From DASZTV01 sp035548125 (GTDB taxonomy: Bacteria; Actinomycetota; Actinomycetes; JAFAQI01), in contig DASZTV010000089.1 in the NCBI GenBank assembly GCA_035548125.1, positions 1 through 64,000 on the forward strand: DNA of 64,000 nt, written 5' to 3'. Below are positions 33,684 to 41,648 of the stretch, piece by piece (the stretch's first letter is position 1; each line of letters begins with the position of its first letter). Made by a program: the position numbers and the translations under genes. Below the pieces are notes generated by a model, which was not told where the DNA came from, made no database searches, and was given only the letters and a program-made list of their open reading frames with translations.

Positions 33684-36506
33684 ATGACCCGCCGTTTCGC
33701 CGACCGCCACATCGGTCCGACTGCCGACGAGCGCGCGAAGATGCTCGCCGTCGTCGGCCACGGATCACTCGCCGAGCTCGCTGACGCGGCGCTGCCGGAG
33801 ACGATCCGCACCGCCGCGGCGATGGCCCTGCCGCCCGCCGGTGCCGAGGACGAGGTCCTCGCCGAGATCCGGGAGCTGGCCGCCCGCAACCGGGTCCTCA
33901 CGTCGATGATCGGCCTCGGGTGGCACGACACGATCACTCCGCCGGTGCTGCTCCGGGGGATCCTCGAGAACCCCGCCTGGTACACCGCCTACACCCCCTA
34001 CCAGCCGGAGATCTCCCAAGGCCGGCTGGAGGCGCTGCTCAACTTCCAGACCGTCGTCGCCGACCTGACGGGGCTCGCGATCGCGGGCTCGTCGCTGCTC
34101 GATGAGTCGACAGCAGCTGCTGAAGCCATGGCGCTGTGCCGACGAAGCGCTAAGTCGACAAGTCAACGCTTTATTGTCGACACGGAGTGCCATCCCCAGA
34201 CGCTCGGCGTCCTGCGTACCCGAGCGGAGCCGATCGGCATCGAGGTGGTCGTCGCGGACCTCGCCGCAGGGCTGCCCGAGGGGGGCTGCTTCGGGGTCCT
34301 GGTGGCCTATCCGGGAAGCACCGGGAGGGTGCTCAACCCACATCGACTTGTCGACTCAGCCCACGCCGTCGAGGCACTGGTTGCAGCCACAACTGACCTG
34401 CTCGCGCTGACCCTGTTGACGCCGCCAGGGGAGTGGGGCGCCGACATCGCGGTCGGGTCCGCCCAGCGGCTCGGCGTCCCGATGGGGTTCGGCGGCCCGC
34501 ATGCCGGGTTCATGGCGGTCCGTGACGGACTGGAGCGCGGGCTGCCGGGACGGCTGGTCGGCGTCAGCGTCGACGCCGACGGCGCCCCCGCCTACCGGCT
34601 GGCCCTGCAGACCCGTGAGCAGCACATCCGCCGGGAGAAGGCGACGAGCAACATCTGCACCGCCCAGGTGCTCCTCGCCGTGGTCGCCGGGGCGTACGCC
34701 GCCTTCCACGGCCCGGACGGCCTGACCGCCATCGCCGAGACCGTCCACGGCCATGCCGCGACGCTGGCCGCCTCCCTCGCCGGAGGAGGGGTGGAGCTGG
34801 CCCACCAGGCCTGCTTCGACACGGTCTGTGCGGTGGTTCCGGGGCGGGCGGACCAGGTCGTCGCCGCAGCGCTGTCGGCCGGCATCAACCTGCGCCGGGT
34901 CGATGCCGACCGGGTCGGGGTGACGACCGACGAGCGCACCACGCGCGGCCACGTCGAGGCGGTTTGCGAGGCCTTCGGAGTAGCGCTCGTCGAGGGCGCC
35001 GAAACCCGGATCCCGGGGGAGCTGCGGCGTACGTCGCGCTTTCTCACCCACCCCGTGTTCAACACGCATCACTCCGAGACCGCGATGATGCGCTACCTGC
35101 GCCGGCTCGCCGACCGCGATCTGGCGCTCGACCGCACGATGATCCCACTGGGCTCGTGCACCATGAAGCTCAACGCCGCCGCCGAGATGGAGCCGATCAC
35201 CTGGCCGGAGTTCGCGGGGATTCACCCGTTCGCTCCGCTGGACCAAGCGGCCGGGCACCTCGCGGTGATCCGCGACCTCGAGGAGTGGCTGGCGGCCATC
35301 ACCGGCTACGACGCCGTGTCGCTGCAGCCGAACGCCGGCTCGCAGGGGGAGTTCGCGGGGCTGCTGGCGATCCGGGCCTACCACCGCGGCCGCGGCGAGG
35401 CCGGGCGGGACGTCTGCCTGATCCCCTCCTCGGCGCACGGCACGAATGCCGCCAGTGCGGCGATGGCAGGGATGCGAGTCGTCGTGGTGGCCTGCGACGA
35501 CGACGGCAACGTGAGTCTCGAGGACCTGCGCACGAAGCTCGCCGATCACCGGGACTCGCTCGCGGCGATCATGGTCACCTACCCGTCGACCCACGGCGTG
35601 TTCGAGACCGGCATCACCGAGCTCTGCGCCCTGGTGCACGAGGCGGGTGGCCAGGTCTATGTCGACGGCGCCAACCTCAACGCCCTCGTCGGGCTGGCCA
35701 GGCCGGGGGAGTTCGGCGCGGACGTGTCCCACCTGAACCTGCACAAGACGTTCTGCATCCCGCACGGGGGCGGCGGGCCGGGGATCGGACCGGTTGCGGT
35801 CCGCAGCCACCTCGCGTCGTACCTGCCGAACCACCCGCTGGTGGCCGCAGCGGGTCCTGACACCGGCGTAGGCCCGATCAGCGGGGCGCCGTGGGGGAGC
35901 GCGGGCATCCTGCCCATTCCGTGGACCTACGTCCGTCTGATGGGCCCGGACGGGCTGCGGGAGGCCACCGAGGTCGCGTTGCTCGCCGCCAACTACGTGG
36001 CGCGGCGGCTCGCGGCGCACTACCCGGTGCTCTACACCGGCCGGGGCGGGCTGGTGGCCCACGAGTGCATCGTGGACATCCGGGGGATCACCCGTGAGAC
36101 GGGAGTGACGGCTGAGGACATCGCCAAGCGGCTGATCGACTACGGCTTCCACGCCCCGACCATGTCGTTCCCGGTCGCCGGCACGCTGATGATCGAGCCC
36201 ACCGAGTCCGAGGACCTGGCCGAGCTCGACCGGTTCTGCGACGCGCTGATCGAGATCCGCGCGGAGATCGCCCGCGTCGGCTCCGGGGAGTGGAGTGCCG
36301 AGGACAACCCGCTACGCAACGCGCCGCACACCGCGGCCTGCCTATTGGGGGACTGGCCGGCGGCCTACGACCGCGAGCGGGCGGCGTATCCCCTGGCCTC
36401 GTTGCGCAGGGACAAGTACTGGCCACCGGTACGCCGCATCGACGGCGGGTACGGCGACCGGAACCTGGCGTGCAGCTGCCCGGCGCCCTCGGCCTACGAG
36501 GACTGA
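33684..36506 (+). CDS. gcvP: glycine dehydrogenase (decarboxylating), P protein
   Basis: The 940-residue fused P protein decarboxylates glycine with PLP and passes the aminomethyl group to GcvH. The start MTRRFADRHIGPTADERAKML at the ATG at 33684 follows cgggagg. The PLP lysine is Lys688 in HLNLHKTFCIPHGGGGPG, and the conserved QPNAGSQGEFAGLLAIR and STKSTSQ-like regions are present. The segment 34100-34360 has atypical AT-rich codons and several GTCGAC-centred inverted repeats. Expression is presumably induced by glycine through the upstream riboswitch. Confidence 0.96.
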   Translation: MTRRFADRHIGPTADERAKMLAVVGHGSLAELADAALPETIRTAAAMALPPAGAEDEVLAEIRELAARNRVLTSMIGLGWHDTITPPVLLRGILENPAWYTAYTPYQPEISQGRLEALLNFQTVVADLTGLAIAGSSLLDESTAAAEAMALCRRSAKSTSQRFIVDTECHPQTLGVLRTRAEPIGIEVVVADLAAGLPEGGCFGVLVAYPGSTGRVLNPHRLVDSAHAVEALVAATTDLLALTLLTPPGEWGADIAVGSAQRLGVPMGFGGPHAGFMAVRDGLERGLPGRLVGVSVDADGAPAYRLALQTREQHIRREKATSNICTAQVLLAVVAGAYAAFHGPDGLTAIAETVHGHAATLAASLAGGGVELAHQACFDTVCAVVPGRADQVVAAALSAGINLRRVDADRVGVTTDERTTRGHVEAVCEAFGVALVEGAETRIPGELRRTSRFLTHPVFNTHHSETAMMRYLRRLADRDLALDRTMIPLGSCTMKLNAAAEMEPITWPEFAGIHPFAPLDQAAGHLAVIRDLEEWLAAITGYDAVSLQPNAGSQGEFAGLLAIRAYHRGRGEAGRDVCLIPSSAHGTNAASAAMAGMRVVVVACDDDGNVSLEDLRTKLADHRDSLAAIMVTYPSTHGVFETGITELCALVHEAGGQVYVDGANLNALVGLARPGEFGADVSHLNLHKTFCIPHGGGGPGIGPVAVRSHLASYLPNHPLVAAAGPDTGVGPISGAPWGSAGILPIPWTYVRLMGPDGLREATEVALLAANYVARRLAAHYPVLYTGRGGLVAHECIVDIRGITRETGVTAEDIAKRLIDYGFHAPTMSFPVAGTLMIEPTESEDLAELDRFCDALIEIRAEIARVGSGEWSAEDNPLRNAPHTAACLLGDWPAAYDRERAAYPLASLRRDKYWPPVRRIDGGYGDRNLACSCPAPSAYED
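34154..34356. repeat. GTCGAC-centred inverted repeats inside gcvP
   Basis: GTCGACAA (34154-34161) pairs with TTGTCGAC (34174-34181). AGTCGACAAGTC (34153-34164) recurs inverted at 34345-34356. Codon use in this part (AAG TCG ACA AGT CAA CGC TTT ATT) departs from the rest of the gene. The function is unknown. Confidence 0.45.
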
Positions 36507-36513
36507 TCAGGCG

Positions 36514-36756
36514 TCAGGCGGCAGGCTGGTGGGAGCCGCGGTCGCGCTGCGGCGGGATCGCGCGACCGTCGGGGAGCAGGTCCCCCGCGTCGTCGAAGCT
36601 GACGACGCCGTTGCACAGGAGGTTCCAGCCCTGCTCGGGATGGCTGGACACGACGCGGGCAGCGTCGCGGTCGGCTGCATCAGCGGCCGGGCAGCACGGG
36701 TGGTGATGGCACCCGGAGTGGGTGGCCGGGTGGTCTGGGCCGTTCTGCTGAGCCAT
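36514..36756 (-). CDS. DUF5999 family protein
   Basis: The 80-residue protein carries the DUF5999 pattern: HHHPCCPAADAADRDAARVV, SHPEQGWNLLCNGVVSFDD, then LLPDGRAI. The ATG at 36756 is preceded by gaaggg. A longer frame extends upstream but loses the pattern. The family is small, actinobacterial and of unknown function. The paired cysteines and histidines hint at metal binding. It converges with gcvP with 7 bases between the stops. Confidence 0.85.
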   Translation of the reverse strand: MAQQNGPDHPATHSGCHHHPCCPAADAADRDAARVVSSHPEQGWNLLCNGVVSFDDAGDLLPDGRAIPPQRDRGSHQPAA

Positions 36757-37222
36757 GGTGGTGCCCTTCAGCACTTGCGGTGGTTCGGCGGCGTCGGGCG
36801 GCGCCGCAACTGCACTATCGGCAACTCCAACGATCAGAGTGAGGACTTGGTTGACGGGCTGTGTCCGATTTCTGACAAAACGGACCTTGTGGATGCCGTC
36901 GAGAGGGGATCCCCTCACTCCAGCCCCCTTCTCTTGTGCCTGACATAATGTCCATTATCGGCTCTGCAGCATCAGAGCGTGTCGCTGGACGAACGTCGGA
37001 GCGGGTGCCTACGGTGGCGTCAGCAGCCACTTGGACCTCCTGTGAAGGTTCGGAGTGGTGGAGACCGTTGGGGTGCCAGCCCTGGCGGTCTCTTGCTTTC
37101 TATGCGCGGGTTCGGCGCGGCACTAGTCGGGTTCTGGTCCTCCTGGCGTACCACGCGGGTCGGACGGCGCGCGACCGACACGCCGAACACGCGTTCGACT
37201 GCCGTCGGGCACGCGTGGCACT
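36757..37222. other. gene-poor stretch with left boundary of the accessory island
   Basis: No convincing gene is seen in these 466 bases. They contain the left 15-bp repeat of the accessory island, embedded in the perfect palindrome ATAATGTCCATTAT (36945-36958). A GGGGATCCCC palindrome lies near 36906. An inverted repeat GAGACCG...CGGTCTC sits around 37065-37095. The open frames here have poor codon patterns. Confidence 0.6.
36949..36963 (+). repeat. left 15-bp direct repeat of the accessory island
   Basis: TGTCCATTATCGGCT is identical to 39145-39159 and in the same orientation. This copy is also part of a perfect 14-bp palindrome, ATAATGTCCATTAT. Confidence 0.75.
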
Positions 37223-37231
37223 ATGCGCCCC

Positions 37232-37729
37232 ATGCCCGGCAAGCGCAGCATCTCCGACAAGGGCGACCAGACGATCGCCGAGGAACTCGGCAGCAGCTTC
37301 AGCAGCATCATCCGGTTCCTGCCCGAGGACCACACCACGCCGTCGCTGGTGCTGCGCGACACGTGGATGCACCTCTGCGAAGTACGGGCGACCCTCGCCT
37401 ACTACGCGGACGCCGCGGACCAGGTGGGCTACCCCCTGGTGGCCGAGCGGCACCGTTCCCAAATCGAGTGCATCGACGCCCTACTAGGCCCTCTCCACGA
37501 ACTCTGGTACGGCGAGGGCACCGTGCTGCCGCCCACCACTGTCGAGCAAATACGGCGCGACCTGATGCGACTAAACAACCGAGTGGAGCGGGGCCTGGCC
37601 GCAGCGGACCGTCGGCAATCACTCGCGGCTGTTGAGTTAGTGCAGGAGGTACATCAAGAGGCCGCCAACGGCGCCTTGGCCCGACCACCGTCGGCGGCCA
37701 CGGCACCGAGCCGTCGGCGCGAAGCCTGA
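37232..37729 (+). CDS. hypothetical helical protein of the accessory island
   Basis: The ~165-residue protein starts at the ATG at 37232 (MPGKRSISDKG); an ATG at 37223 would add three residues. It has no membrane segment or signal. It appears mostly alpha-helical, with a conserved-looking core (LRDTWMHLCEVRATLAYYAD, VGYPLVAERHRSQIECIDAL) and a basic, Ala-rich tail. I do not recognise the family. It is the only island gene on the + strand, converging on the HNH gene. The ribosome-binding site is weak. Confidence 0.6.
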   Translation: MPGKRSISDKGDQTIAEELGSSFSSIIRFLPEDHTTPSLVLRDTWMHLCEVRATLAYYADAADQVGYPLVAERHRSQIECIDALLGPLHELWYGEGTVLPPTTVEQIRRDLMRLNNRVERGLAAADRRQSLAAVELVQEVHQEAANGALARPPSAATAPSRRREA

Positions 37730-37813
37730 TTTTTCAAGCGGCTGCAGGAGCGGGCAGCGGGGGCACGCCAACACCAGCAGCCCTCAGGCGTGACGCACCA
37801 GCGCGAAGCAGCC

Positions 37814-38155
37814 TCAGTCAACGGCAAAGAGGCGGCGCGTTCCGCACGAGCCCCCGAGCGACCATCCGGACCGGACCTTCTGCAGCCAGTGCAGCTGCGC
37901 GGCCAGACACCGAGCGCACGAGCACTTCCCGAGCGTGTGCCGCCATTGGTTGTTGCACCGCTGGCACGCCAGGACGGAATTCCGCCACCCGGCGTGGCCG
38001 CCGAGGGCCGCAGGCACGATGTGATCGAACGTCATCTCAGCCCACGAGAGGTCGGAATCGCAGTAGTGGCAACGGAAACTACCGCAGGCGCGACCGACGC
38101 GGACTGCCTTCTTCAGACGCTTCCATCCTCCACGTGAGAGGCCATTGACAACCAC
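37814..38155 (-). CDS. HNH endonuclease
   Basis: The 113-residue protein has a zinc-type HNH fold: CHYC, then TFDHIVPAALGGH (the HI/V-P motif), NSVLACQRCNNQW with the second Cys pair, and a further C-x-C-xx-C cluster (CSCARC). HNH nucleases of this small type accompany phages, plasmids and integrative elements. It begins at a GTG 3 bases after the replication initiator stop, so the two are expressed together. Confidence 0.85.
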   Translation of the reverse strand: MVVNGLSRGGWKRLKKAVRVGRACGSFRCHYCDSDLSWAEMTFDHIVPAALGGHAGWRNSVLACQRCNNQWRHTLGKCSCARCLAAQLHWLQKVRSGWSLGGSCGTRRLFAVD

Positions 38156-38158
38156 CGA

Positions 38159-39151
38159 TCAGCCACCACGCCCAGCACACGGCGAGTCGTCCGGCGAGAG
38201 ATGGCCGGCGGCCGCGTCCTCGCCCCTGCTCGGGGCTGCGTTGCGCAGCGCGCCGGCCTCCCCTCGGCGGTCTATCGGCGTGACACGGGGCGAGTATCCG
38301 GCTGCCCGGGCGCACGCCAACCGGACGGCTCGCATGGTGGTACCCCAGCCTCGGGACGCCGCCCAGGTTCGGTACGTCGCCCTGCAGCGCGCCTCGCGAA
38401 TCTCACCCGTGCCGACGTCCACAATCTCCCCGACCCACGGGACCGTCTCGCGTTGGTCGCACGCCTTCGTCACGTACTTAGACACGTAGCGGGCATGCGC
38501 GCGAGAGCCCGCCGCAAGCGTCCTCACGTCAGCCTCGTGGCCGAAACCGGCAATGACCGCAAGTCGCCGCACAACGTGCCGGTCGAGCGGACGCGCAGAC
38601 CACACGACCAGGTGGAAGTGCAACGCGCCGCGCCTCTGGACCTCGGCGGCGCGGAAGTACTCGAGGCCCTCGTACTCGCGCGACATCGCCGTACGGAGTC
38701 GGTTCCACCGCTTAGAGGCCGTGGCATTCCAGCGCGCCAGATCAACACCGCCTTGCGGGGTGCACGGGCACCAATCGCCCGAGGGCATCCGGTGCGCCCG
38801 GTCGCCCGGCGCGGTGAGGGTGACCAGGTGCAGATGGCCCGCGCCATCGGGGGCAGCCTCGGCCACCCGCGCGACCTGTCGACGGTAACGACGCGAGCAC
38901 GGCCTGCAGCGCGACTCGCGGTGCTGCCTGCACTGCCAGTAGGCCGTGCCCCGACACTTCCCACACACCGCCAGCAGAGGGCGATCACAGTCGAGTCGGT
39001 GCGATGCGCCATACTTCGCGTATCCGCGTGGGCGCATCTCCCCGGCCCCAGGAGGGCAGCTGCAGCCCCCGCCAGGCGGTTTACATAACTCGTCCCGCTC
39101 GCCCGAAAATGGCCCTCGACCTGCGGTTTCGACCGACGGTCGATTGTCCAT
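38159..39151 (-). CDS. replication initiator protein (RepSA/pSAM2-like, HUH type)
   Basis: The 330-residue protein has an N-terminal Cys-rich zinc region (CGKCRGTAYWQCRQHRESRC, then CSRRYRRQVARVA). The HUH motif follows (RRGALHFHLVVWSARPL), and a tyrosine-bearing helix (HARYVSKYVTKAC) fits the catalytic Tyr position. This is the pattern of rolling-circle initiators of actinomycete integrative elements. The ATG at 39151 lies inside the right 15-bp repeat. The C-terminal ~60 residues look disordered. No plasmid maintenance or integration genes accompany it. Confidence 0.85.
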   Translation of the reverse strand: MDNRPSVETAGRGPFSGERDELCKPPGGGCSCPPGAGEMRPRGYAKYGASHRLDCDRPLLAVCGKCRGTAYWQCRQHRESRCRPCSRRYRRQVARVAEAAPDGAGHLHLVTLTAPGDRAHRMPSGDWCPCTPQGGVDLARWNATASKRWNRLRTAMSREYEGLEYFRAAEVQRRGALHFHLVVWSARPLDRHVVRRLAVIAGFGHEADVRTLAAGSRAHARYVSKYVTKACDQRETVPWVGEIVDVGTGEIREARCRATYRTWAASRGWGTTMRAVRLACARAAGYSPRVTPIDRRGEAGALRNAAPSRGEDAAAGHLSPDDSPCAGRGG

Positions 39152-39159
39152 TATCGGCT
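39145..39159 (+). repeat. right 15-bp direct repeat of the accessory island
   Basis: TGTCCATTATCGGCT matches the left copy exactly. It overlaps the start codon of the replication initiator, read on the minus strand as AGCCGATAATGGACA. Confidence 0.75.
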
Positions 39160-39309
39160 ATACGTAGACTTGGTCAGGTCCCGCCTGGACCCGCCCAACC
39201 GCGACGTCGACGGCACGCAGGGGCCGGCGGGCGAACCTTCTCGCTCCGTCGCGCGTCATAGGGGACGAAGCGCCATCGGTAACGAGTGGGCGTACCAGGC
39301 CGCTGTCAG

Positions 39310-39336
39310 GGAATCCTCAGCAGCGCGTGGGACGTT
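39310..39336 (+). promoter_or_regulatory. SigR/SigH-type promoter of rbpA
   Basis: GGAAT, 18 bases, then CGTT fits the oxidative-stress sigma factor consensus (GGAAT-N18-GTT class). It ends 43 bases before the rbpA start. In Streptomyces rbpA is a known SigR target, which supports the call. Confidence 0.6.
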
Positions 39337-39379
39337 GCACAGACAAGCGTCAAGGACGCGTACGGATCAGGAGGCCATG

Positions 39380-39730
39380 ATGGGTGAGCGAGTCCTGCGA
39401 GGGAGCCGCCTCGGGACGACCAGCTACGAGGCCGACCGCAACACCGACCTCGCCCCGCGCCGTGAGGTGATTTTCGACTGTCCGTCGGGCCACGAGACGC
39501 GGATGATCATGGCGAGTGATGCCGAGGTGCCGGCGACCTGGGAGTGCCGCAGCTGCGGGGTGACCGCACTGCTCCGCGACGGCGAGGCGCCCGATCCTCG
39601 CGCGACGAAGCCGACCCGGTCCCACTGGGACATGCTGCTCGAGCGCCGCTCGATCGACGACCTCGAAGACGTGCTCAACGAGCGCTTGGCGGAGTTGCAC
39701 CCGCCGTCGAAGGCTCGGAAGTCGGCATAA
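39380..39730 (+). CDS. rbpA: RNA polymerase-binding protein RbpA
   Basis: The 116-residue protein has RVLRGSRLGTTSYEADRN, the degenerate zinc-binding core (VIFDCPSGHETRM, WECRSCGVTALL), and the C-terminal sigma-interaction domain (TRSHWDMLLERRSIDDLEDV). RbpA stabilises the primary sigma factor on RNA polymerase. Two ATGs lie in a row. The second (39380) is preferred because it has proper spacing from ggagg. The 3' end overlaps the end of lnt on the other strand by 56 bases. Confidence 0.93.
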   Translation: MGERVLRGSRLGTTSYEADRNTDLAPRREVIFDCPSGHETRMIMASDAEVPATWECRSCGVTALLRDGEAPDPRATKPTRSHWDMLLERRSIDDLEDVLNERLAELHPPSKARKSA

Positions 39731-41309
39731 CCCTCGACTCGACGTCGAGGCTACCCGCAGCCTGTTGACGTCGAGTTTGTAGCCAGGCGAGGACGAGAGC
39801 AAGCAGCGCCGCGCCACTGAGGATCCAGTCCGGCCAGGCGCCGACGCGATCGGCGACGGTGAGTGGGTCGCGCAGCGGCAGCCGCATGTCGAGCAGCCCT
39901 GGCCGGAACACGCCCGTGCGCGCGAGCACCGCGCCGTTGGGCGCGATCATCGCGCTCACCCCGCTCGTCGCGGCGACGACCACCGCGCGCCCGCTTTCGA
40001 TCGCCCGCAGCCGGGAGATCGAAAGCTGCTGGGCGGTCTCTCCCCCGTACCCGCTGTCCCCGCGGTGCTCGTAGCTGGCGTTGTTGGTCTGCACCACGAG
40101 GAGACGACCACCGCCGGTGACCGCCTGGCGCACCACGGCGTCGTCGGCCACCTCGAAGCAGATCGCATCCGCGACGCGGACCGCACCGACCTGCAGGGTC
40201 CCGGGGCGATGCCCCGGGACGAAGTCCTTCGGGATCAGCGAGAACTCGCTCACCAGCTTGCTGAGGACGCTGCGGAACGGCAGGTACTCCCCGAACGGGA
40301 CCAGATGGCGCTTGACGTAGAGCTGCCCGGGCCCATCGGTCGGCGACCACACAATGGCGGCGTTCTGGACATGGTCCGGACCCGGCCCGTCGATGACCGC
40401 GCCGATGAGCATCGGGACGCCGACCGCGGCGGACGCGGCGTCCACCTGGGCGCGCGCGACCGGATCGGTACGAGGGTCGAAGTCGGACGCGTTCTCCGGC
40501 CAGATCACGATCTGGGGCGCCGGTCGCCGGCCTGCGGCGACGTCGGCCGCGAGCCGGCGGGTTTCCTCGAGGTGGTCCTGGGTCACGGCGTGACGCTGCG
40601 CGAACTCCTCGAGGCCCAGCCGCGGCACGTTGCCCTGGACGGCCGCGACCACGGCCGAGCTCGGCGCGCCGTCTCGGGCGGTGCCGGCCGTGGGGAGCCG
40701 GACCGCCAGGGGCGCGAGGACGACGAGCGCGACCGCGGCGAGGGCGGTCATCGCCCGCCGCTCGCGGCGCACCGCGACATAAGCCAGCAGCGCTCCGGCG
40801 AGCGCCACGGCGAAGCTCACCAGCGGCGCTCCCCCGAGCGCAGCGAGCCGGACCAGCGGGCCGTCGGCCTGGCTGAATGCCAGCCGGGCCCACGGGAAAC
40901 CGTCGAACGGCCAGCGGGAGCGTAAGAACTCCTGTCCCACCCACACCAGGGCGCTCGCCAGTGGCCACCAGCGCAGCCGCCCCACGAGCACCAGAGCACC
41001 GCCCATGAGGGCGAACCACAGCGACTCGAGGAGCGCGAGGACCACCCATGCATCGATCCCGATCGGCTGCAGGAAGGAGACCGTGGGGACCCACATCCCG
41101 AGCCCGACCAGCATCCCGAGCCGGGCACCGCTGCGTACCGACCGACCCCGCAGCACCAGCGGCACCGCGGCGACCCCGACGATCTCGGCCGGCCACCAGT
41201 TCAGCGGCGGGAAGGCGGTCCACAGCGCGATCCCGGCGACGATTGCCGCCGCGCAGCGCAGCACGGTGTCGCGACTCGGTCGGTGAAGGTGGCGAGGCAG
41301 GCGGCTCAC
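39675..41309 (-). CDS. lnt: apolipoprotein N-acyltransferase
   Basis: The 544-residue protein has an N-terminal block of six to eight membrane helices. A carbon-nitrogen hydrolase domain follows with the catalytic triad Glu (IVIWPENASDF), Lys (LYVKRHLVPFGEYLP) and Cys (VADAICFEVADD), then a final membrane helix (ILSGAALLALVLAWL). Lnt adds the third acyl chain to lipoproteins. The GTG at 41309 is chosen; a TTG at 41330 would add seven residues. In many actinobacteria a polyprenyl-phosphate mannose synthase is fused or adjacent, but it is absent here. Confidence 0.92.
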   Translation of the reverse strand: MSRLPRHLHRPSRDTVLRCAAAIVAGIALWTAFPPLNWWPAEIVGVAAVPLVLRGRSVRSGARLGMLVGLGMWVPTVSFLQPIGIDAWVVLALLESLWFALMGGALVLVGRLRWWPLASALVWVGQEFLRSRWPFDGFPWARLAFSQADGPLVRLAALGGAPLVSFAVALAGALLAYVAVRRERRAMTALAAVALVVLAPLAVRLPTAGTARDGAPSSAVVAAVQGNVPRLGLEEFAQRHAVTQDHLEETRRLAADVAAGRRPAPQIVIWPENASDFDPRTDPVARAQVDAASAAVGVPMLIGAVIDGPGPDHVQNAAIVWSPTDGPGQLYVKRHLVPFGEYLPFRSVLSKLVSEFSLIPKDFVPGHRPGTLQVGAVRVADAICFEVADDAVVRQAVTGGGRLLVVQTNNASYEHRGDSGYGGETAQQLSISRLRAIESGRAVVVAATSGVSAMIAPNGAVLARTGVFRPGLLDMRLPLRDPLTVADRVGAWPDWILSGAALLALVLAWLQTRRQQAAGSLDVESRVMPTSEPSTAGATPPSAR

Positions 41310-41648
41310 GGCGGTTCGGACGCTACACAAGACCGCGGAGCAAGACCTGAACGTGGATCGGATCCGGCCCGGATGCCCTTCGGACCGACTCTGCGGTGGC
41401 CGGCCGCCACCTCAGCGCCGTTGTCTACTGGGCACCCGGGCCGCTCCCGAGTGGTCGCACCACGCCTGGTCGAACACCGGTGGCGTCTCGAAGGCCGACT
41501 GGACCTGGCACCAGCTCGCCCGCAGCGGGTGCACGCTGCCGACGACCGGCCAGTCGGTATCTCCGGGTGGTCACCTGGGTGAATGCCATGCGTCCCTGTG
41601 GTGGACGGCAGGGAACCTAGCGCTCGGAGTCCTCGCGGTGTCAACCGC

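Larger units (their letters stand above)
36949..39159. mobile_element. small HUH-Rep/HNH accessory island flanked by 15-bp direct repeats
   Basis: This ~2.2-kb segment holds an unrecognised helical protein (+), an HNH nuclease (-) and a pSAM2-like replication initiator (-). It lies between housekeeping genes (gcvP/DUF5999 and rbpA/lnt). The 15-mer TGTCCATTATCGGCT occurs at both ends in direct orientation. No integrase, transfer or excisionase gene is visible. It could be a remnant of an actinomycete integrative element, an integrated rolling-circle plasmid, or a minimal element moved by its HUH protein. The element boundaries are inferred. Confidence 0.5.

Noticed and set aside
36936..37487. 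183-residue + strand frame crossing the left island border
   Set aside because: Arg/Ser/Thr-rich shadow composition. It overlaps the better frame starting at 37232.
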